Positions 18,271 to 27,702 of a DNA stretch of 64,000 nucleotides are shown piece after piece. Source of the stretch: Planctomycetes bacterium syqfu (lineage in GTDB: Bacteria > Planctomycetota > Phycisphaerae > Phycisphaerales > Phycisphaeraceae); contig CP087563.1 in the NCBI GenBank assembly GCA_020974905.1, forward strand, positions 2,046,001-2,110,000. The letters run 5' to 3'. Every line of letters starts with the position of its first letter. Position 1 is the stretch's first letter. The position numbers were made by a program, and so were the translations under genes. The notes beneath the pieces were generated by a model that did no database searches, was not told where the DNA came from, and was given only the letters and a program-made list of their open reading frames with translations.

Positions 18271-20553
18271 TTACCGACTGATTTTCACCGGCGAGGTCCA
18301 GGCTTGAGGTTGATCAAGTGCGCCAACCGCCTTGACCATGCAACGCAGTTCCTTGCCTGCCAGGTCTTCGGTGAGTTTCCAGGTTTGGCTCATTCCCCAG
18401 GTCAACGGGTAGCCGTCTGCAAACCAGTAGTAACGGATGTCGGTGGTGTCTTTGACATTGGGATTGCATGTGACGGTTTGACCAACGCGCAGGTTGCCGA
18501 GAATCTGAGGCTTGGCAACAAAGGCATCGGGGACCTGATTAAGCTGACTGGTCTTCTGCAAGACTTCCACGAAGTCGACGACAAAGTCCTGCCGCGTACC
18601 ATTCTTGGGAGTGCCGTTCTTGGCTTTGAGTGCGTAGTCCAGTTGCAGGTCCATGTTTCGCAGGTAGGTTGGTGCGGTGAGACTGCGACAGAGTTCGATC
18701 CATTTATCGTTGCCGTTTTCATCTTTGACGGTGACGTTCATGTAGAACATTTTTTCATCGACGACGAATTCCCACGTGTGATATTCACCATCCCAGATGT
18801 AGATGCCGCCGGGGACACCGGTGCGTTTTTCGGTGAGTTCCGTGCCGTTGACTTTGAAGCGTTGATAGCTTTTGGGATTCTTGACAAAGATGTTTTTGAG
18901 ATGAGCGTAGTGATAGTGTGTTGCCAGCCCGTTGAGCCAGCGTGGGTTGAGACCATCGAATTCGAACCAGTCATTTTCAATACGGTTGGCTGTCCGCCAG
19001 AAGAGAAAGTCCGGATCGTAGGACCAGAAGGCTGGGAAGAGTCCGCCTGCAACTTCGTCTTTGGTGAGTTTGGGGAACATGCAACGGATGCGGAAAATTT
19101 TGGGACCTTTCCAGGTGTAGCCATGCCCCATGTCATTGACGGAGTAGAACGCGCTGCCACGCCAACGGTTACCTTGCTTGACGAGTGAGAGAATCTGTTT
19201 CTGATTTTCCGCATCATAGGGATAAACGTCGGGCTTGCGACTGGCAGCAACCAGGGGTGCATCACCACCGACTGACGTGTTAAAGCCGGGCGCCATCCAC
19301 AAATCACCTTCCCCACTGTCACTGTCGGAGATGCGTTTGGCTCGGAAGTCGTCAAAGAAAACACGCTCAAAGCCCGGGACTTTTTCAGGTGTTTGTCCTG
19401 CATACTTTCGCTTGTCCTGCCCTTTGAGTGAATCACCCCATTCGAGCCACTTTTCATTATCGTGGACATAGCGATCGGGAAAGTCTTCGCGGTCGATGAC
19501 CGGACGCTTGTAGCGATAGGGATGATCCGAAGGCAGTTGGTCTGCAACGTTCAAACGGTGTGCCGCCCAGCCGGTCATCTTGCGGACCATCGCTTCGGAG
19601 GGTTCGGTGAGTCCGAAGACCAAAGCATCCATCGCCCATTGACTGTTGCCCCCCTGTGGGCGTCCGATGTAGGACGTGCAGTCGTGAGCCATATCGCCGG
19701 AGAAGCGATCGGGTTGGGGCTGTTGTGTTGTCAGTGCGACACCGTTGACGGAAGCATACATCTGCCCGTAACGGATACCGCAGACGACGACGTTCCACGT
19801 TTTGCCATCCGTGTGGATGTTGGATGCGGTCATGGTGCGTCGATCCAGTCCGCTGCCATTGCGGCCGACGTATTGGATGTTCAGGCCGGTCTGTTTGTCG
19901 TACCAGATTTTGGGCGATGATTTGTTTGCACCATTGCCACGGTTAAGTTCGAGTAATGTGGTATTGTCATCACTGCCGGACTTGCCATCGATCCGGAAGG
20001 TGAAGATGCACCAACGGTAGTTCCATCGGGCATCACGTTCACCGGGCATGGACAGATACTGGCCGGAGTTAGCGGCAAAGACAATGCCACCGCCTTGATC
20101 CAGCATGACAGGTTGTGCATCCGTTTGATCCTGCGATGCAAGGCGTGAGCGTGTGCCGCGTGGATCAATCTGCTGGACTTTACCTGTGTTCAGATCATCC
20201 TGCAGATAGGCACAGGTAATCCACTCGGGGAAGACGTCAATGGCCCATGGGATTTGGACACCACTTGCCAGGACTTCCTTGCCGATGGTCATGGACAAAG
20301 GATGACGATTCTGGGTTTGTTCGAGGATGGTGACTTTGCCATCACCGTCAGCATCGAACGTCGCATCTTTGAGTGATGGGCAGGCTTGCTGCAAAGTGTC
20401 GATCAGCGTCTTACGTTCGCCATCGTCATAGAGTCCGTTGCCATCGGCATCGAGTGGTGCTGCATGCAACGGCATCGAGATTGTCACCCCACAGAGACCT
20501 GCTGCAAAGAGTCCCATGAATCGACGCGTCCATTTCAAGTCATTGATCAACAT
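18271..20553 (-). CDS. Secreted multidomain GH16-like hydrolase with EF-hand-like and LamG domains
   Basis: The protein has 760 residues with a signal peptide of about 32. Two EF-hand/dockerin-like calcium loops follow (DADGNGLYDDGE 35-46, DADGDGKVTILE 67-78). Residues 140-340 look like a LamG/concanavalin beta-sandwich. A second jelly roll from about 395 has FERVFFDDF and the GH16 active-site pattern ExDxxE as E526-N-D528-W-F-E531. The C-terminus is an Ig-like repeat (GNLRVGQTVTCNP... YYWFADG). The likely role is endo-hydrolysis of a beta-glucan or galactan outside the cell. It is the last gene of the LacI / hydrolase / prepilin / prepilin / GH16 run, and is convergent with the dehydrogenase gene, 10 bases away. 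Confidence 0.85.
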   Translation of the reverse strand: MLINDLKWTRRFMGLFAAGLCGVTISMPLHAAPLDADGNGLYDDGERKTLIDTLQQACPSLKDATFDADGDGKVTILEQTQNRHPLSMTIGKEVLASGVQIPWAIDVFPEWITCAYLQDDLNTGKVQQIDPRGTRSRLASQDQTDAQPVMLDQGGGIVFAANSGQYLSMPGERDARWNYRWCIFTFRIDGKSGSDDNTTLLELNRGNGANKSSPKIWYDKQTGLNIQYVGRNGSGLDRRTMTASNIHTDGKTWNVVVCGIRYGQMYASVNGVALTTQQPQPDRFSGDMAHDCTSYIGRPQGGNSQWAMDALVFGLTEPSEAMVRKMTGWAAHRLNVADQLPSDHPYRYKRPVIDREDFPDRYVHDNEKWLEWGDSLKGQDKRKYAGQTPEKVPGFERVFFDDFRAKRISDSDSGEGDLWMAPGFNTSVGGDAPLVAASRKPDVYPYDAENQKQILSLVKQGNRWRGSAFYSVNDMGHGYTWKGPKIFRIRCMFPKLTKDEVAGGLFPAFWSYDPDFLFWRTANRIENDWFEFDGLNPRWLNGLATHYHYAHLKNIFVKNPKSYQRFKVNGTELTEKRTGVPGGIYIWDGEYHTWEFVVDEKMFYMNVTVKDENGNDKWIELCRSLTAPTYLRNMDLQLDYALKAKNGTPKNGTRQDFVVDFVEVLQKTSQLNQVPDAFVAKPQILGNLRVGQTVTCNPNVKDTTDIRYYWFADGYPLTWGMSQTWKLTEDLAGKELRCMVKAVGALDQPQAWTSPVKISR

Positions 20554-20674
20554 CTGAAATACTCATTTCCGTAAGCGTAAGGATATCCACTGCTATTGAA
20601 GCAGACGAATGTTTTTGATCGTGTCAGTATGCAATCAGAATCGTCAGGTGTTTGATATGCCCAACGAAACCTGA

Positions 20675-21448
20675 TTAAAAGTCATGCGGCTGAACCGCGA
20701 CGTAGGTCTTATCACCATTTTTCATGCGTTGATCATGATTCAACACCTCAGGCCCCTGAATCCAGGCAACATGCCCATCAACAAATGCCATACTCCCACC
20801 ATGATCCAATGAGGACATACTCTCGCCTCGGGCATGATTCCATGATCCGCGCGAACTGATGTAATCGAGAATCTTGTAAAGTTCAAAACGCATCGTGTCA
20901 GCAATCGCGGTTGTTCGATCTGGATAAAGAACATCCACCATATTCACCTTCCCCTGGCGTGTATTTCGCTTATAGGAATACTTGATGTCCTGCCCCATAA
21001 AATAGACATACGATATTTCGGTTGCCGACTTACCCGGCACTCGTCCTGGGAAATACTGTGAATTCTTCGACGGATTCGACATGCCTTTGTGTACGTCCGT
21101 TGGGCAGTAATACACCTGCTTATCATTAAGATAACTTCTATAAAAGTTCGAACGTTCCAAGCCCCAATCCCTGAATACATAAGGCCAACTTGAATAACCG
21201 TTATCGTGCGGCGGGAACTCTTCCTGACGGTCATCCATGGTGTAGATCGCCAGTGCAATATTGATCTGCTTGAGGTTATTCATGCACTTGGCACGATCAG
21301 CAGACTCTCTTGCTTTGGCCAAAGCAGGGAGGAGAATGGCAATCAACAACGCCACAATGGAGATCACCACCAACAACTCAATGAGTGTGAATCCCCTTGT
21401 TAGTCGATATCGCAACATCATCGCATACTCATCAATCGATTCATGCAT
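20675..21448 (-). CDS. DUF1559-type prepilin-like protein
   Basis: The protein has 257 residues; AGGAG lies 9 bases before ATG 21448. Signal [22 protein letters not shown], then [11 protein letters not shown] in the middle and [11 protein letters not shown] near the end. It is the second of two adjacent prepilin genes between two secreted hydrolases. Confidence 0.9.
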   Translation of the reverse strand: MHESIDEYAMMLRYRLTRGFTLIELLVVISIVALLIAILLPALAKARESADRAKCMNNLKQINIALAIYTMDDRQEEFPPHDNGYSSWPYVFRDWGLERSNFYRSYLNDKQVYYCPTDVHKGMSNPSKNSQYFPGRVPGKSATEISYVYFMGQDIKYSYKRNTRQGKVNMVDVLYPDRTTAIADTMRFELYKILDYISSRGSWNHARGESMSSLDHGGSMAFVDGHVAWIQGPEVLNHDQRMKNGDKTYVAVQPHDF

Positions 21449-21509
21449 GACGCTCGTCTCCTATGCCTTATCCCGAGTTATCGAGCCAGTGGATTGGTTG
21501 GATTCACTC

Positions 21510-22199
21510 TTAAAAACTCAGTTGCGTGTAGTCATGGTCAATGGCTTTACGGATGCCGAACTTTTTCAGATCACTGGTGGATTGCGTGGTATAAACATGG
21601 CCATCGGCGAAATAGAGATTGGCCCCGGTTTGATGTCGGAAGAACAGATTCCCCACACCATTTCCCAGATAACTTGCCGGGAAGAAATGCCAATCGCCAT
21701 TTGGGAAGTTGCCATCATTTTTCTGGATGATCGAATCAGCAAAGAGAATGAATTTGCCCGGTGTCTTGAGGGTCTGAATATTGAGCATCATTCCCTTCAA
21801 TGAATTGGAACTGTCATAGAGTTTAACTTCGGTCTCATTGTTGCCGTCGTTCCACTGAATGCCGTAGATCAGCCAACGGTTATAGCCTTGGTAGGGTTGT
21901 TCGGGGCAACTGAAAATGGTCTTGTTGCCAGTGATGTACCCGCCATCGTAGATGATGTCTGACCAATGCTTCGTGCCGGAGAATTTATCACGTTGGATCA
22001 TGTACCCGTGATAATCCTGGGCGTAGGCTGATGATGCCAAACCGATCTGCCGCAGTTGTGATGCGCATTGAACGCTACGCGCTGCTTTACGAGCACTGCC
22101 AGCCGCTGGCAGAAGAATCGCAATAAGCAGACTGATGATGGAGATCACAACGAGTAGTTCAATGAGTGTAAATGCCAGTTGTTTTTGCGTTGTCTTCAT
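21510..22199 (-). CDS. DUF1559-type prepilin-like protein
   Basis: The protein has 229 residues. ATG 22199 is preferred to the GTG three bases before it because GGAAGG is 7 bases upstream. Signal [29 protein letters not shown] in the middle; [11 protein letters not shown] near the end. It lies 49 bases after the 985-residue hydrolase gene and 61 bases before the next prepilin gene. Confidence 0.9.
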   Translation of the reverse strand: MKTTQKQLAFTLIELLVVISIISLLIAILLPAAGSARKAARSVQCASQLRQIGLASSAYAQDYHGYMIQRDKFSGTKHWSDIIYDGGYITGNKTIFSCPEQPYQGYNRWLIYGIQWNDGNNETEVKLYDSSNSLKGMMLNIQTLKTPGKFILFADSIIQKNDGNFPNGDWHFFPASYLGNGVGNLFFRHQTGANLYFADGHVYTTQSTSDLKKFGIRKAIDHDYTQLSF

Positions 22200-22248
22200 C
22201 ACGAAACCTTCCCTGATAAAAATCGAAGTAGTGAAAGTTGTCTTACTC

Positions 22249-25206
22249 TCACTTGAGTATCACATGCGACCAACTTGACGGATCACTGGGGTAAATCACC
22301 ACGCCATCGGGGTCGATCTTCCAGCGTTCGTGGGATGTGTCCGCATCATTCACGCGGAGTTCCAAGGCGATTTTGCTGCCAACGGCAGGCGAAAAGCCGG
22401 GTAACTCCGACCAGGGGATGGCAAATTCAATGGTCCATCCGTCCCGGGTTTTTGTTGCATAAAATTGATCGCCAGCAACATCAGCCATCTTGCCCGCTTC
22501 ACGATCGGTGATCTTCACACGCAGTGGTTTATCAAGCCGTGATGTCGGGGTGATCATGAACTGGTAATCATTGGGACCATAGCCGGGATTGTTGTCGCGC
22601 GGCTCGGTGCTGATGAACAGTTCAATGCTGTCCTGCTGATAAATCTTGTTAAGCGGACGTGTGTTGAGCATCTCGTTATCACGCATTGCCACGGCAATGT
22701 AGAGATTCTTTTCATCCCAGTTCATGTAAGTCTGACCGCTGGCATCATTGCCATTGACCTTGGGATTGGTCATGTAAAGCTGCATCGCCTCATCCCACTC
22801 CTCGATCTTCCCATCAGCAACAAACGGCTTGTTGGCTTTGGGCATGTGACGGGTGATGCGCACCGATTGATCGTCCTTGGCCCAACGCAACGGATCGAGC
22901 GTGGTGGTTGCCTGGTCCGCGAGTTTGGGGCTCACACCGACAAGGTAAATCAGGTCAGGTGTGGCTGTGATCGACAGCGTGTTGTCCTTGACGTTGACCG
23001 TTGTTTCCTTGCCAACGATGTCAACCATTTTCAACTGATCAACGCCGGGTTTAACGGTGATGGTTTTGCTCTCACCGGTGGTCCAGATGGCCAGCGTGTA
23101 TTGGCCATTGCGTTCAAAGAGCATGGACTCGACGGTCTGATCATAGAACAGATCACCGACATATCGGCTGGCATCAATCATGCGACCTGAGACGGCATGA
23201 GCAATCAACGCAGGCTTGGGCTCGTGGTTGAGCCGAATGAAACCAAACCAGTGTTCGTGATAGGTTGGATTTTCTTCTCGCTGCCCAATCCAATGCGGGG
23301 TGATGGCCTTGGCATCTTCAGCGTAAAGTGCCAATGACTGACGGACGACGCGCTGAGCCTGTTCATTTTCACTGCGTTTTGCAGGACCTTCGGGGCATGA
23401 GTGGGAACCATACTCCGTGATGTAGACATCGATGGGGCGTCCTGCCTGCTCACTGATCCATTGACGATATTCGCGTAACCACAGACGATTTTCCGCGCCG
23501 CTGTAGGGATGTAGCGCCACCATCTTCATGCCCCTCATCCCGCCGGCATTGATGAACTTGGCGTCGTACTCGTACTTACTGGTACTGCCACGCAGGTTGG
23601 CACCGATGATGGCGTCAGGACGCTCAGAGAGAATCGCTTCACAAATCCAATTGGAGACCGTTGCCAAATCTTCAGGCGACATTTTATCCCAGGCTTCGTT
23701 CCAGACTTCAAAGACATTCTGCTCCGGCGGGATCGTCTTTAGCACCTGTTTAAGCCATGCCTGATACGGTTCCTTTTTCGGCAGCGTCTTGAGTGTCCAC
23801 GAACCACGACCGTACTTGCGTTCGTATTCGGCCATCGGGCCGTAACGCTGCTCGTCGTAGAGTTCACTGGGGAAACGTTCGACTTTGAAGATCGCATTCA
23901 TCGGGTAGGCTTTGACGATTTCTTCGGTTGCCAGATGCGATGTCTGCTGCATCAGGACGCGTGTCCACTGCATGCCGAGTTTGCACATTGCGTCCATGGC
24001 TTCGCGTTCATCCCAATCGACATTGCCCGCCCACCAGGCATTGCGGAGATACCACATTTTCATGCCGAAGCGATACCCGCCCTCTCGGACTTCTGATGCG
24101 CTGCGGCTGGTTAGATCGGCAACGGCAAAACAAACCTTGTCTTCTCCCTCAACGGTTTTTCCGTTGTCAGCTTTGACGGTGGCCTTGAGATTCAACTCAA
24201 AATAACCGCGAGGGAGTTTTTCAAAAGGGAGAAAAACACCATCGTTTGAGGGCAATTCCAAGGCGAGTGTTTTTTGGGCAACCGTATTGCCAAAGTAATC
24301 CGTGATGGTTGCCTGCAACTGACCACTGCCAGTGATCGATGCGTTCACATCAGCATTAAAACTCACGGGTAAGCCCGGCTCAAAGAGATTACAGGGTTTG
24401 CGACGCTGAACATTCAAGGTGATCTGTTCAGACTTTGAAGCTTGTTGGGATGTTTGTTTGGAGGCTTGTTGAGTCTCCTTTTTCGCAGGCTTGGCAGACA
24501 CCGACTCGGGCATCGCTTCCTGGAAAATGAGCTTGGGCCATTCGCTTGGACGCTTTTTCTGATTGCCCGATTCACTGCGACGCCACCAGGGGTTCCAGTC
24601 ATCCTTATCCGTGCGATCACGATCCCAGATCACCAGCACGAAGGGATAGGACTTGCCTTCCTTGAGTTTGATATCCAACACCTCAGCAGGGATGGCAGCT
24701 TCGACGGACCACTTGCCCTCCTCGACTTTGACAGCCCATTGAATCCCGTGTTCAGACTTACCGGTGGCATCGGTGTAGGTCGTCTTGTCAGGCAAGTCCA
24801 ACTTCATGCCCGGCTTGCCATTGTCAGTGGTCGGTGCAATGCACAGACGGAAGGTCTTGACCTGGCTGGTGCTCTGAGCAATTCTGAAATCCAGACAATC
24901 GCCCATCTGCAATTTACCGATGGGGTTCTGATTCACAATGGCCTTGTCCTTGAGCGAGACAGCAACATAGACCTGCTTCTCATCCCATGCAACGTAAGCA
25001 TCTTTGACATAAAGGTCCGCAACATTGGGTCGACTCATCGGCACGCGGTTGACCATGTCCCATTCATCAAGCACACCATCAATCTTGGGCGCTTCTTTGA
25101 ACATGCCAATGATATGTGTCTTCTCACCTTCATCAGCCTGAGTTGTCGCTGCCCAACAAGACAGTCCCGCTATTGCGATGACCAACATCAACATCCGCGA
25201 TCTCAT
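22249..25206 (-). CDS. Secreted clan-A hydrolase flanked by two CBM9-like domains
   Basis: The protein has 985 residues; AAAGGGATGG precedes ATG 25206. Signal peptide to about residue 24. Residues 35-230 form a CBM9-like sugar-binding domain ([30 protein letters not shown]); a second copy lies at about 785-985 ([32 protein letters not shown]). A Lys/Gln/Ser-rich linker (residues 236-262) follows the first. The central TIM barrel resembles GH39-type enzymes, with an acid/base Glu in FEVWNEAWD (E504) and a nucleophile in YITEYGS (E598). It probably binds and cuts an insoluble polysaccharide. It is the first gene after its LacI regulator. Confidence 0.87.
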   Translation of the reverse strand: MRSRMLMLVIAIAGLSCWAATTQADEGEKTHIIGMFKEAPKIDGVLDEWDMVNRVPMSRPNVADLYVKDAYVAWDEKQVYVAVSLKDKAIVNQNPIGKLQMGDCLDFRIAQSTSQVKTFRLCIAPTTDNGKPGMKLDLPDKTTYTDATGKSEHGIQWAVKVEEGKWSVEAAIPAEVLDIKLKEGKSYPFVLVIWDRDRTDKDDWNPWWRRSESGNQKKRPSEWPKLIFQEAMPESVSAKPAKKETQQASKQTSQQASKSEQITLNVQRRKPCNLFEPGLPVSFNADVNASITGSGQLQATITDYFGNTVAQKTLALELPSNDGVFLPFEKLPRGYFELNLKATVKADNGKTVEGEDKVCFAVADLTSRSASEVREGGYRFGMKMWYLRNAWWAGNVDWDEREAMDAMCKLGMQWTRVLMQQTSHLATEEIVKAYPMNAIFKVERFPSELYDEQRYGPMAEYERKYGRGSWTLKTLPKKEPYQAWLKQVLKTIPPEQNVFEVWNEAWDKMSPEDLATVSNWICEAILSERPDAIIGANLRGSTSKYEYDAKFINAGGMRGMKMVALHPYSGAENRLWLREYRQWISEQAGRPIDVYITEYGSHSCPEGPAKRSENEQAQRVVRQSLALYAEDAKAITPHWIGQREENPTYHEHWFGFIRLNHEPKPALIAHAVSGRMIDASRYVGDLFYDQTVESMLFERNGQYTLAIWTTGESKTITVKPGVDQLKMVDIVGKETTVNVKDNTLSITATPDLIYLVGVSPKLADQATTTLDPLRWAKDDQSVRITRHMPKANKPFVADGKIEEWDEAMQLYMTNPKVNGNDASGQTYMNWDEKNLYIAVAMRDNEMLNTRPLNKIYQQDSIELFISTEPRDNNPGYGPNDYQFMITPTSRLDKPLRVKITDREAGKMADVAGDQFYATKTRDGWTIEFAIPWSELPGFSPAVGSKIALELRVNDADTSHERWKIDPDGVVIYPSDPSSWSHVILK

Positions 25207-25371
25207 AATCCATCCCTTTGTAAAACAACCAGTATCAACCCGGTTTGAGCGCAGAACAACTGCAAAGTCTGCATGTCACGTCAGACGCTCAAAAACACTT
25301 TGTATTTCAATTTTTTAAACCTGCTGAACGTACCCAGCCAACAGGTTGACACGATTCCTGTCTGTCCGTTT

Positions 25372-26391
25372 TTACACCGTCGCTGACGAGCGACGAATGA
25401 TCAATTCACTTGGTAACAAAATCTCAACGGGCTTATCCAATGGGACATACTCACTGCGATCAGCCAACTCCAGCGCGGTGCGCATGGTGGCATACCCCAT
25501 GTCAGTAAACGGTTCATCGACGGTCGACAAGGCCGGATCCGTTAATTCGGAGATGATCAGGTTGCCATACCCGACGATGGAAATGTCTTCGGGAATGCGA
25601 AGCCCCATATTCCTTGCCACTCGGATGGCCACCGCAGCGATAAAGTCCGTGGTGCAGAACAACGCGGTGGGCCTTGGCAAAGCTTTGAGCAATGCACGGG
25701 TTTTATGGTCCGCCACGTCATTGATGTGGTAACTCAGTTCGGTGGGCTTTGCCATCGCCGGGTCACCGATGAGTTGTTCAGCGCGTTCCCAAAAGGCTTG
25801 TGTACGACGCTTGGAGACGGACGAATCCTGGTGACCGGTGAGAACCGCCAGGTTGCGATGCCCCAATCCAACCAGGTGTTCGGCTGCCTGGTAGGCCCCC
25901 ATTTTGTCATCGGACATGACATGATGATCCGGCAGGTCCGGCGCGTTGGAGTCCAGGAAGACCAACGGCGTGTGATGCCTGGCCAACATTTCGGAGATCT
26001 GCACCGCCGACTTGGGACGGATACTGATGCCGATGACGCCAGCCACACGGTGCGCCAGACATTGCTTGATGGCATCGGAGAGATCGGGTTTACCTTCAAG
26101 AATCATGAGCTTGATGGTGTAGCCCTTCTCCTGAGCTGCCTTTGCCATACCACTGATCATGCGGCCGGTGTGTTCGAAAATTTTAAATGCAGCCAACACC
26201 GCGATGGTCTGGGTCTTGCCGGAGACCAGGGAGCGTGAGACGAGATTGGGGGTGTAGCCCAGCTTGTCCGCCGTCTCCATGATGCGTTTGCGGGTCTCAT
26301 CCTTGATTCGCGGGTCATTTCTAAGTGCCAGCGAGACGGTGGATTGTGAGATTCCCAGTTGGTCAGCAATGTGTTTCGCGGTGATTTTCAT
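25372..26391 (-). CDS. LacI-family transcriptional regulator
   Basis: The protein has 339 residues. Textbook LacI helix-turn-helix MKITAKHIADQLGISQSTVSLALRND, hinge LGYTPNLVSRSLVSGKT, then the sugar-sensor domain (GLGHRNLAVLTG, ALFCTTDFIAAVAIRVA). It heads the leftward five-gene run that contains the CBM9 hydrolase, two prepilins and the GH16-like protein. Tandem operator-like repeats lie 14-49 bases upstream of its start (26405-26440), so autoregulation is likely. Confidence 0.93.
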   Translation of the reverse strand: MKITAKHIADQLGISQSTVSLALRNDPRIKDETRKRIMETADKLGYTPNLVSRSLVSGKTQTIAVLAAFKIFEHTGRMISGMAKAAQEKGYTIKLMILEGKPDLSDAIKQCLAHRVAGVIGISIRPKSAVQISEMLARHHTPLVFLDSNAPDLPDHHVMSDDKMGAYQAAEHLVGLGHRNLAVLTGHQDSSVSKRRTQAFWERAEQLIGDPAMAKPTELSYHINDVADHKTRALLKALPRPTALFCTTDFIAAVAIRVARNMGLRIPEDISIVGYGNLIISELTDPALSTVDEPFTDMGYATMRTALELADRSEYVPLDKPVEILLPSELIIRRSSATV

Positions 26392-26404
26392 CTTTGACTT
26401 TGCA

Positions 26405-26440
26405 AATTCATACGCTTGAAATTCAATTCATACGCTTGAA
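26405..26440. promoter_or_regulatory. Tandem LacI-type operators
   Basis: AATTCATACGCTTGAA occurs at 26405-26420 and again at 26425-26440, with a 20-base period (two helical turns). Each unit is a pseudo-palindrome, TTCA..CG..TGAA, with central CG as in LacI-family sites. Confidence 0.65.
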
Positions 26441-26530
26441 TTCTAGGCTGACCAAGATGGAAGTCAAACAAAAAGATAAAAATTCGTCACGGTACGGATG
26501 GGAGGATGTTGGAATTATGACGTGATTGGT

Positions 26531-26552
26531 CCCTGGGGTTAAAACCCCAGGG
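26531..26552. repeat. 22-base palindrome
   Basis: CCCTGGGGTT-AA-AACCCCAGGG, perfectly paired, followed by GCTTTCG. It lies downstream of the ArsC/Spx-like gene but has no T tract, so a dispersed repeat is more likely than a terminator. Confidence 0.5.
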
Positions 26553-26626
26553 CTTTCGTTCCAATATGTTGGTGGATTGAGATACGTTGATCCATCCATC
26601 TCAATCGAAAGTCCATGTGATATAGA

Positions 26627-26986
26627 TTATCCCCATGTGGCTTTGAAGTCATCTTCCTTGAATCCGACGGTGTGGTTGGTGCCATCGGTGACGATTGGGC
26701 GTTTGATGAGCTTGCCGTTGGACGCCAGGAGTTTGATCGCATCGGCTTTGGACATGGTGGGGAGTTTGTCCTTCATGTTCAATTCGCGGTACTGCACGCC
26801 GGACTTATTGAAAAGGTCCTTGAGTTCATACTTGCCTGAGGCGAGGATTTTTTTGAGCGTGGCTTGCGAGGGCGGGTTATCAACGATTGGCTCATCGACG
26901 TATTCGACACCGTTGGCATCGAGCCATTTTGCAGCTTTGCGGCAGGTGCCACATTTGTTGTATCCGTAGTATTGAATCTTGGGCAT
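26627..26986 (-). CDS. ArsC/Spx/YffB-family thioredoxin-fold protein
   Basis: The protein has 119 residues; AAGGA precedes ATG 26986 at good spacing. Thioredoxin-like start IQYYGYNKCGTCRKAAKWL with a CxxC (C12, C15), then the ArsC-family segments SGKYELKDLFN, DKLPTMSKADAIKLL and LIKRPIV. The family includes arsenate reductases, Spx/MgsR RNA-polymerase-binding regulators and YffB proteins. No arsenic genes are nearby, so arsenate reduction should not be assumed; a redox or stress role is equally possible. It is divergent from the RidA-like gene, 105 bases away. Confidence 0.85.
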   Translation of the reverse strand: MPKIQYYGYNKCGTCRKAAKWLDANGVEYVDEPIVDNPPSQATLKKILASGKYELKDLFNKSGVQYRELNMKDKLPTMSKADAIKLLASNGKLIKRPIVTDGTNHTVGFKEDDFKATWG

Positions 26987-27091
26987 GTTATGTTCCTTGG
27001 AGCTTTGTTTTGTGAGATTATAACGGTGATGTTTGACGGATGTAATGCAATGCGATTCAATGCAGAGACGAAACATAAGGAGTCAAACAGC

Positions 27092-27556
27092 ATGGCCGAT
27101 GTGAAAGCGAAATTGGCGGAATTGGGATGGACTTTGCCGCAACCGAGTCAACCGGTGGCATGCTACGTGCCGGTGGTGCAGACGGGAAATCTGCTCGTCG
27201 TCAGCGGTCAGTTACCCATGGTCGATGGCAAGGTCACTGCCACGGGTGCGGTCCCCTCAGCGGTGAGTGTTGAAGACGCCAAGCAAGCGGCCGCCCAATG
27301 TGCCGTCAACGCGCTGGCGGCGATCGGCATGCATCTGAATGGTGATTTTTCGAAGATCAAGCAGATCGTGCGGCTCGGTGTCTTTGTGAAATCCGACAAC
27401 GATTTCGCTGGCCAACCCCAGGTCGCCAACGGTGCCAGCGAGTTGATGGGCAAAGTCTTCGGTGAAGCCGGTCGTCACGCCAGGGCTGCGGTCGGCGTCA
27501 ACGCCCTGCCACTGGATGCATGTGTCGAGGTGGAGTTGATGGTGGAGATTGCATGA
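27092..27556 (+). CDS. RidA (YjgF/YER057c) family protein, YjgF-endoribonuclease-like subgroup
   Basis: The protein has 154 residues; AAGGAG sits 8 bases before ATG 27092. The sequence follows the longer RidA subgroup throughout: LAELGWTLPQPSQPVACYVP, VVQTGNLLVVSGQLP, NALAAIG, FGEAGRHARAAVGVNALPL and VEVELMVEIA. RidA proteins hydrolyse reactive enamine/imine by-products of amino-acid metabolism in the cytoplasm; this subgroup is not well characterised, so the exact substrate is open. Confidence 0.9.
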   Translation: MADVKAKLAELGWTLPQPSQPVACYVPVVQTGNLLVVSGQLPMVDGKVTATGAVPSAVSVEDAKQAAAQCAVNALAAIGMHLNGDFSKIKQIVRLGVFVKSDNDFAGQPQVANGASELMGKVFGEAGRHARAAVGVNALPLDACVEVELMVEIA

Positions 27557-27702
27557 CAGGTTGCATGTATCCATCCGATTCCCATCGCGCCATCAATGAG
27601 ACTTCTCAATGCAACCTATCCGCTATGCCAACAGGAATGTTACATTCAGAAACCGCACACGACACACAGATACGAAACAGAGTTTGACTGTTTGTCGTCA
27701 GA

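Noticed and set aside
26531-26552. Terminator for the ArsC/Spx-like gene
   Set aside because: The stem is perfect but no T tract follows on either strand, so it is listed as a repeat.
26627-26986. Bona fide arsenate reductase
   Set aside because: Only the family fold and CxxC can be seen, and no arsR, arsB or acr3 gene is nearby.
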